Made by a program: the position numbers and the translations under genes. Below are positions 60,101-64,000 of a stretch of 64,000 nucleotides of DNA, piece after piece. This DNA is from Diorhabda sublineata (Eukaryota; Arthropoda; Insecta; Coleoptera; Chrysomelidae): the NCBI RefSeq assembly GCF_026230105.1, contig NC_079474.1, forward strand, positions 44,778,294 through 44,842,293. Reading direction: 5' to 3'. Below the pieces are notes generated by a model that searched no databases, was not told the DNA's origin, and saw only the letters and a program-made list of their open reading frames with translations. Position 1 is the stretch's first letter, and the number at the start of each line of letters is the position of its first letter.

Positions 60101-62698
60101 AAATTCTGCATTCAATCCACTATGAATTCATCTTTTATTTTAGTACCAACCAAAGAAGGAGGGGGAGTCTTCAACTGCGATTTTCGAGATATGGTAGAAG
60201 AATTGGAAGTTCTTTTTCAACAAGATCTACCAACTAATGCCACAATTAAACGAGAACCATTCATTGTTCGAGATTTTGTTGTCGGTAAGATTTCGATATA
60301 AAAACTAATTTTCCAATTGGCACCTTTACCACAATATATTGTTCCTTAGAATACATTTTTCGATTATCCTTATCCAATTCCAGCACACATTTTTAATATT
60401 ATGAAAAATTGCCAACAAATGTCGTTTGACACAATCTTCAAAAACAGTTAATATCATAGAATAATCCGTTTTCTCATCAACAGCTACTGCGCAATGTAAT
60501 ATTTATGCAATAGACGTTGTTAAGAATACATGTGTTCCACTTTTTCATCTTGCTGATGGTAGTGTAACTGCTATTGACGTTCATGAAGAGTCGTAAGTAT
60601 CTTTTATATACGCGTGTACTTCTTCATCTTACGTTATAGTTCATAGCTCTGGATATTCATTTCGGAGGAGAATTAAGCTTATATTGCCTTTTTTTTTGTT
60701 TGTACCCAAAATAAGCAAGTTCAAGTGACAAAACAAGCAAATGTTATTGTTTATTGAAACTCAGCACCAGTAAATGTAGCAACAAAAAATACAGAGCTTT
60801 TAGAAGTGGGTACATCGGCCAACAGAGATCGCTAGCAATAAAATTTCAATATCTAATGTAGTTTCAGCCGACGGGATTGGTTATCGATGACTGATACCTG
60901 TTAGTAACCACATTAAATACTGACATACTACTGCCACCGTTCTCTGGTAATCTAGGTAGGTATTACGATTTTCAGAACACGCTAGGACATGAATTTCTAT
61001 GAGTTTTGAAACCAGACTACTCTGAAAAGCTTGTAAATTTGAATTTATTTGGGTTGCTTGTCGCGGGAGATAATGAAGATAAGAAGTAGTATTTGAAAAA
61101 AGTCCCATTCCTTACGGCAAGATGAACAAAAAATTTTTCTACAGCTCTTGCCAAAGTTCGCGTGAAATTATATCGATACGTAATTATCGAATTCCCTCTT
61201 CTTGCCATTTGGTATCATATTCACCCTTCAACTACAGACAAATCGAGGAGAAAGATTATTGATGGAAATACTGTTATGAACGAACAATGATGAAAACTCT
61301 GAATGAATCCAATTCGAGTCAATTGGAATTTCTGGAAATTCATACACATTATTTAATTATCGTTATCAGAAACCAAAGAGTTGGTTATGAAAACACTCGC
61401 TAGAGAATGTGATAACGAGTCCAGATGTAGTGGTACGAGGGTACTACTTAAATTTTGAAATAGACAAATAAAAACGAATCTTCATAATAGGATTTCAAAA
61501 TATTCTCCATTAAGATTAATTCACTTTTACATGAGTTTGAACCAATTCGACGCATTTTTCCATTCCGATTAAGATAGCTCCAAAATATGTGATTTGAACG
61601 CGTCAATCGCTTCTTCAGGTGTAAAAAACGTTGACCTCGCAATTTATTTTTGAACTGCAGGAATAAGAAGAAATAATTGGGTGCAAAACAGCAGATGATC
61701 CATCAATTCGATGTTTTGACTCTTCAAATATATCAGTGTTAAGTTGGAATTTCTGGAACCATTGGCGATATTCATATTGAATACACTGTTTACATCACCA
61801 CAACACCAACAATCATAATTACAGTGTATGACGCGCGTTTCGATAACCAAGTTGTCATCTTCAGAGACTGAAGGTAAACTGGTCCTCCTGTTCCAGTGTA
61901 TTCAGTATATCATTGTTGCCATATCTCAAAATTTAAGTAGCAGCCCTTGTAATAGTAAATAGTGTATTCATTATCACGATTCGGTTCGGATGTACATCAA
62001 AAGTGAAGCAGTCAAAACTACACTGTAATTCTATGTTTTCAATAATATTCCTGAATCTTAAATTAATCGAAATTCAGCTTTCGTATTAGCGTTATTTCTG
62101 TCTCTAATGTCTTCGTCTTGTACCGTCCGTTGCTATTTCACAATTTTCACTATAACATTTATTTTCAGAAACTGATCCTTTTTAAGAAAGATAGCTCTTA
62201 GGTCACTAGTATTTCATTCAAATATGCGACTCATCTAACTTATAGTTTCCATTTGTTTAATAGATGTAAGACTCTGAGTTCCATAATCTCTGTATGTATC
62301 CCTTTGTTGCGCTTCACAGTTACCATAAGTAGAAAGAACCTATACAGCAGAATTGTACGTAATTGTCTTCAGAGAAGTGGTGTGCCGAATTTTTATTCTC
62401 GCTGATGTTCAAACTGAAGAGATTTGAACACAGCTGGTCTTAGTTAGAAGTTAGACTATTACGATCTAAACTTTTCCTAGAGATTTGAGAAATGATGATG
62501 AAATATGTCAATAAATAATCTAACAGAAAATATTTAGGTGATCAGTAAAAGGTTTCAGGAATTATCTGGTTATTGCTTACGATAGTAATAGAGTCATTCT
62601 AATGGATTATGAGACAAATCAGGTTATCAGTCAGATAATACTCCCAAATATAGAAGAAGAACCGAATTGTATATCTTGCATAAAGTACAGCAAAGAAT
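50569..62698 (+). CDS. CFAP251: CFAP251/WDR66 homologue, 5' part, open at the right end
   Basis: Exons: 50569-50823, 52506-52652, 54913-55031, 55580-55740, 56989-57101, 57188-57447, 58747-58907, 60144-60284, 60484-60592, 62559-62698. They total 1606 nt (535 codons plus 1), all in phase; the next exon is beyond the window or unrecognised. The start is ATG at 50569 (GAGAAATGTC). After an 85-residue acidic N-terminus, WD repeats follow: DLEWCFGLNSKV, HYPIIYNYCDKKMIHLEGH, SITCDVTGRWVATSASKNGF then LHIWDMD, ARISPTGKYLITVGA then VDLWLWTLG, LVITGDARGEIYFFNKRIEI and LVIAYDSNRVILMDYE. CFAP251 is part of the calmodulin- and spoke-associated complex at the base of radial spoke 3 in motile cilia and sperm flagella. 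Divergence from vertebrate relatives is high. WD-repeat fold and position-by-position similarity support the name; no alignment was run. Confidence 0.82.
50824..52505. other. CFAP251: CFAP251 intron 1
   Basis: A 1.7-kb intron. I found no clear element. The plus-strand frame at 51691-51927 has no family. Confidence 0.45.
53564..54609. mobile_element. large foldback element with arms of about 300 bp
   Basis: The left arm (53564-53890) and the inverted right arm (54295-54609) share, in order, CTCGAAACGATTCCC, TCAGAGCCTGAAA, GTTTGCGCATGAAAAT, TTTAGAAATGTTCTTAAGGT then CTTAACTA, CAGCGGTAAAGCAGTA and TTAACTAAGAACTGTGCGTG then ACGGCGGAAG-like. The loop carries a CT microsatellite. Arm identity looks high apart from indels. 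No coding capacity was seen. It lies in CFAP251 intron 2. Confidence 0.92.
54092..54120. repeat. (TC)n microsatellite
   Basis: A run of 29 bases of TC in the loop of the large foldback element. Confidence 0.95.
55840..56160 (-). mobile_element. Tc1/mariner-superfamily relic, copy 1
   Basis: The minus strand at about 55965-55890 reads QHDNYPVHTARIIQQWFR, the second catalytic block with its QxDNxPxH pattern; stops flank it. It shares long blocks with 57770-58270, such as TTGGTAAATC, CATCATAAGTTTGATG and GTCGCAAGGAAAGGTT. It sits in CFAP251 intron 4. Confidence 0.8.
57770..58270 (-). mobile_element. Tc1/mariner-superfamily relic, copy 2
   Basis: Minus-strand residues QHGNRPVHSARIIQQWF at about 57895-57840 match copy 1 at 55965-55890. 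Here the catalytic D is replaced by G. It extends further than copy 1 by about 150 bp (58030-58200). Its position is CFAP251 intron 6. Confidence 0.82.
58969..59104. mobile_element. MITE, 136 bp, second copy of the 35004 family
   Basis: The ends ATGATGTAAAGAGTACAAGG and CCTTGTAGTCTTTACATCAT are inverted. It runs in the opposite orientation to the 35004-35180 copy and lacks about 41 bp of its interior, removed between two GCGCATC repeats. It sits in CFAP251 intron 7. Confidence 0.93.
59599..59665. repeat. fragment of foldback family A
   Basis: GCGTTTGACGCCCGTTTCGA then TAATCAACTTGGTTCCTCAG and AGATTGAAACTAAC matches the left half of the element at 61810-61880. Only one arm is present. Confidence 0.8.
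60600..61430. other. CFAP251: CFAP251 intron 9, first part
   Basis: No supported element or exon. The two overlapping minus-strand frames at 60881-61208 have no conserved motif. Confidence 0.4.
61440..61760 (-). mobile_element. mariner transposase relic, C-terminal part
   Basis: The minus strand from about 61740 reads SQNIELMDHLLFCTQLFLL (decayed form of SQNIELMGHPPYSPDLAP), then NKLRGQRF at about 61655-61630, further decayed EEAIDAF-like sequence and LMENILKSYYEDS at about 61510. It is the same lineage as the annexin-intron copy (HIKNKLRGQRFSTPEEAIDA at 2540). Its 5' part is cut off at the foldback element at 61775-61910. Confidence 0.85.
61775..61910. mobile_element. foldback element, partial copy (family A)
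   Basis: AATACACTGTTTACATCACC then ACACCAACAATCATAATTAC and GACGCGCGTTTCGATAACCA then AGTTGTCATCTTCAGAGACT. The core is the inverse of that at 48300-48330. The terminal CAGTGTATTCAGTATATC inverts the left end. It abuts the mariner relic. Confidence 0.85.
61911..62550. other. CFAP251: CFAP251 intron 9, last part
   Basis: No element recognised. Confidence 0.4.
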
Positions 62699-63670
62699 GT
62701 GAGTATATAAATACCTAGACGTAAATATGTAGTCAAAAAATTGTCTTCTCAGGTATCTAATTCACTGTGTTATTATGAACTGGTCGTTCTAATTAAAATA
62801 ATCGCAATTTCTGATACTTGAATAGGCAAGACCTGATTGACCAAGGTCAAGCGTTCTTCAAAACTGCAACACATTGAACGTTTGTTGAAATGAATCGCGT
62901 AATGTATTTCAATACACGTGCAGAGAAATCGATATTAAATTGGCAGTATTATTGATAACACAATAATGATTAGTACTTTGTAAAAAAAGTATTTTTATTT
63001 CAATTATTAAGTATATAAAGTAGTTCAGAACCGAGTACTTGTATAATTTCATACCAGATCTTTGAAACCTTAATTAGCCATCATATTTCATTCACTTCTA
63101 ATAAAGGTGAAGAGGCGATGAAGATTTAAAAAACTCTTGATTCTGTCCTTTGAATTTGCGTATAGTTAAAGCGGTCGCTTTTTCTACATTTTATGTAGTC
63201 CTTGGTCGAAACCATCCATAATAGAAAGAACATTGAGTTTGATGTCGATAGAATCCTTGGTTCTCATTTGTCTATGTCTTTTTCATCGCGCCGTTATTAA
63301 TTAGCCGTGTCTGTAGTTTGTGATAAATAAAAAAATATTTCGTAGAAAATACATTCAACGGCAAAAAAACGGATACTTGATATTTTTCTTATTAAAAGCT
63401 AATTTTCAACAATGTGTGTTTTTGTGGGTATTCTAGTTCTAGAGAATGTAGGGTCTAAGTTCATTGAACTAATCCCTTTAGGATAAGTGAATAATTAGAT
63501 AAAGCTCAGGTTTGATTTATTTGTCTTGAATTTCCAAATTCTATTCTAAACTGTAAGGAGTTTTTCGCACATTTAAACATCTTTAATTTATTAACCAAAC
63601 CTTTTCTTTGATCAATAGACACGTTATTTTTTTTATTTTGATCCAGAATAATGATTCTTTCAAATGTTCA
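62699..63670. other. CFAP251: CFAP251 intron 10 or 3' flank
   Basis: Donor TGTGAGTA at 62698-62699 opens this intron. No next exon was recognised before the transposon at 63680, so the gene continues past the window. Confidence 0.5.
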
Positions 63671-63679
63671 AACGCTTGG

Positions 63680-64000
63680 GGTAAATAGCGAGGTCTACCA
63701 TTCACGATGCACTACGGCGTCTGAAACTGGTAGCTACGATTAAGCCACTAGCTTAATCAGGCCCTGAAGGTGACCCGCGACCCAGCTCCTGGAAAAGCAT
63801 CGAAGAGAAAGGGAACGATTTGCTCAATTGAACCTTCGTGATTCACGGCATGTGAAAGGAGATTAGTGCAATTAATTTTCACGCCCAGACTGAACAGATT
63901 TTCATAAATAATGGGGATCTGACTTCTCGGAAGGAAATCCTCCTAGAGCAATTCATTTTAATGCAGGATAATGCTCGTCTACATAACGCCAGAATTGTTA
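63680..64000 (+). mobile_element. Tc1-like transposase fragment, cut by the window edge
   Basis: Plus-strand residues LEKHRREREPFAQLNLRDSR-like at about 63790-63840 fit the Tc1 linker (KHRRERLRFAQ). ILMQDNARLHNARIV at 63956-63999 is the second catalytic block (MQDNA-PH-AR-V). Between them most of the first catalytic block is missing. The element continues beyond 64000. Confidence 0.8.

Noticed and set aside
1..64000. A novel multi-gene defence or biosynthetic system
   Set aside because: All five genes belong to known animal families with unrelated roles and the remainder is intron or repeat DNA; nothing suggests a linked system.

Overview
The window looks like insect nuclear DNA, most likely from a beetle. 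It is AT-rich, its genes are split by spliceosomal introns, and it carries many decayed mariner/Tc1, hAT, Helitron, LINE and foldback repeats. The beetle assignment is inference from the style of the transposon relics. The insect assignment rests on a muscle troponin C of insect type and intron-bearing animal genes. No bacterial or organellar gene, tRNA, rRNA or CRISPR array was seen.

Five protein-coding genes are supported, each assembled exon by exon with consistent reading phase. In order they are: (1) the 3' half of an annexin gene (+, exons between 1209 and 3887, gene open to the left); (2) troponin C (+, 10322-32228, six coding exons, 154 residues, with 11.2 kb and 8.6 kb introns); (3) an NCKIPSD/SPIN90 homologue (-, 40087-34016, nine exons, 618 residues, SH3 domain plus leucine-rich Arp2/3-activating domain); (4) rogdi (+, 40601-48526, seven exons, 267 residues); (5) the 5' half of CFAP251/WDR66 (+, ten exons from 50569 to 62698, gene open to the right). 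NCKIPSD and rogdi are head to head, with 513 bp between start codons.

The genes do not form one pathway. Annexin binds membranes through calcium, troponin C is the calcium switch of the muscle thin filament, SPIN90 nucleates linear actin through Arp2/3, ROGDI belongs to the RAVE/rabconnectin V-ATPase assembly machinery, and CFAP251 is a ciliary/sperm flagellar radial-spoke component. Calcium and cytoskeleton themes recur, but the order looks like ordinary animal gene order.

Nearly everything else is intronic or intergenic DNA filled with repeats. These include mariner relics (four supported, one with intact terminal inverted repeats), Tc1-like relics, a DDE transposase relic, two hAT relics, a Crypton-like tyrosine recombinase fragment, five LINE fragments, two Helitron helicase fragments, one MITE family with two copies, one foldback family with four copies, a kilobase-scale foldback, and several tandem arrays.

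No undescribed multi-gene system was found. The most useful observations are an inferred GC-AG intron in NCKIPSD, a tandem duplication that copies the rogdi exon 5 splice acceptor, the tiny first exons of troponin C, and the structured repeats. Exon boundaries are read by eye from splice consensus, phase and family similarity; no alignment was run.
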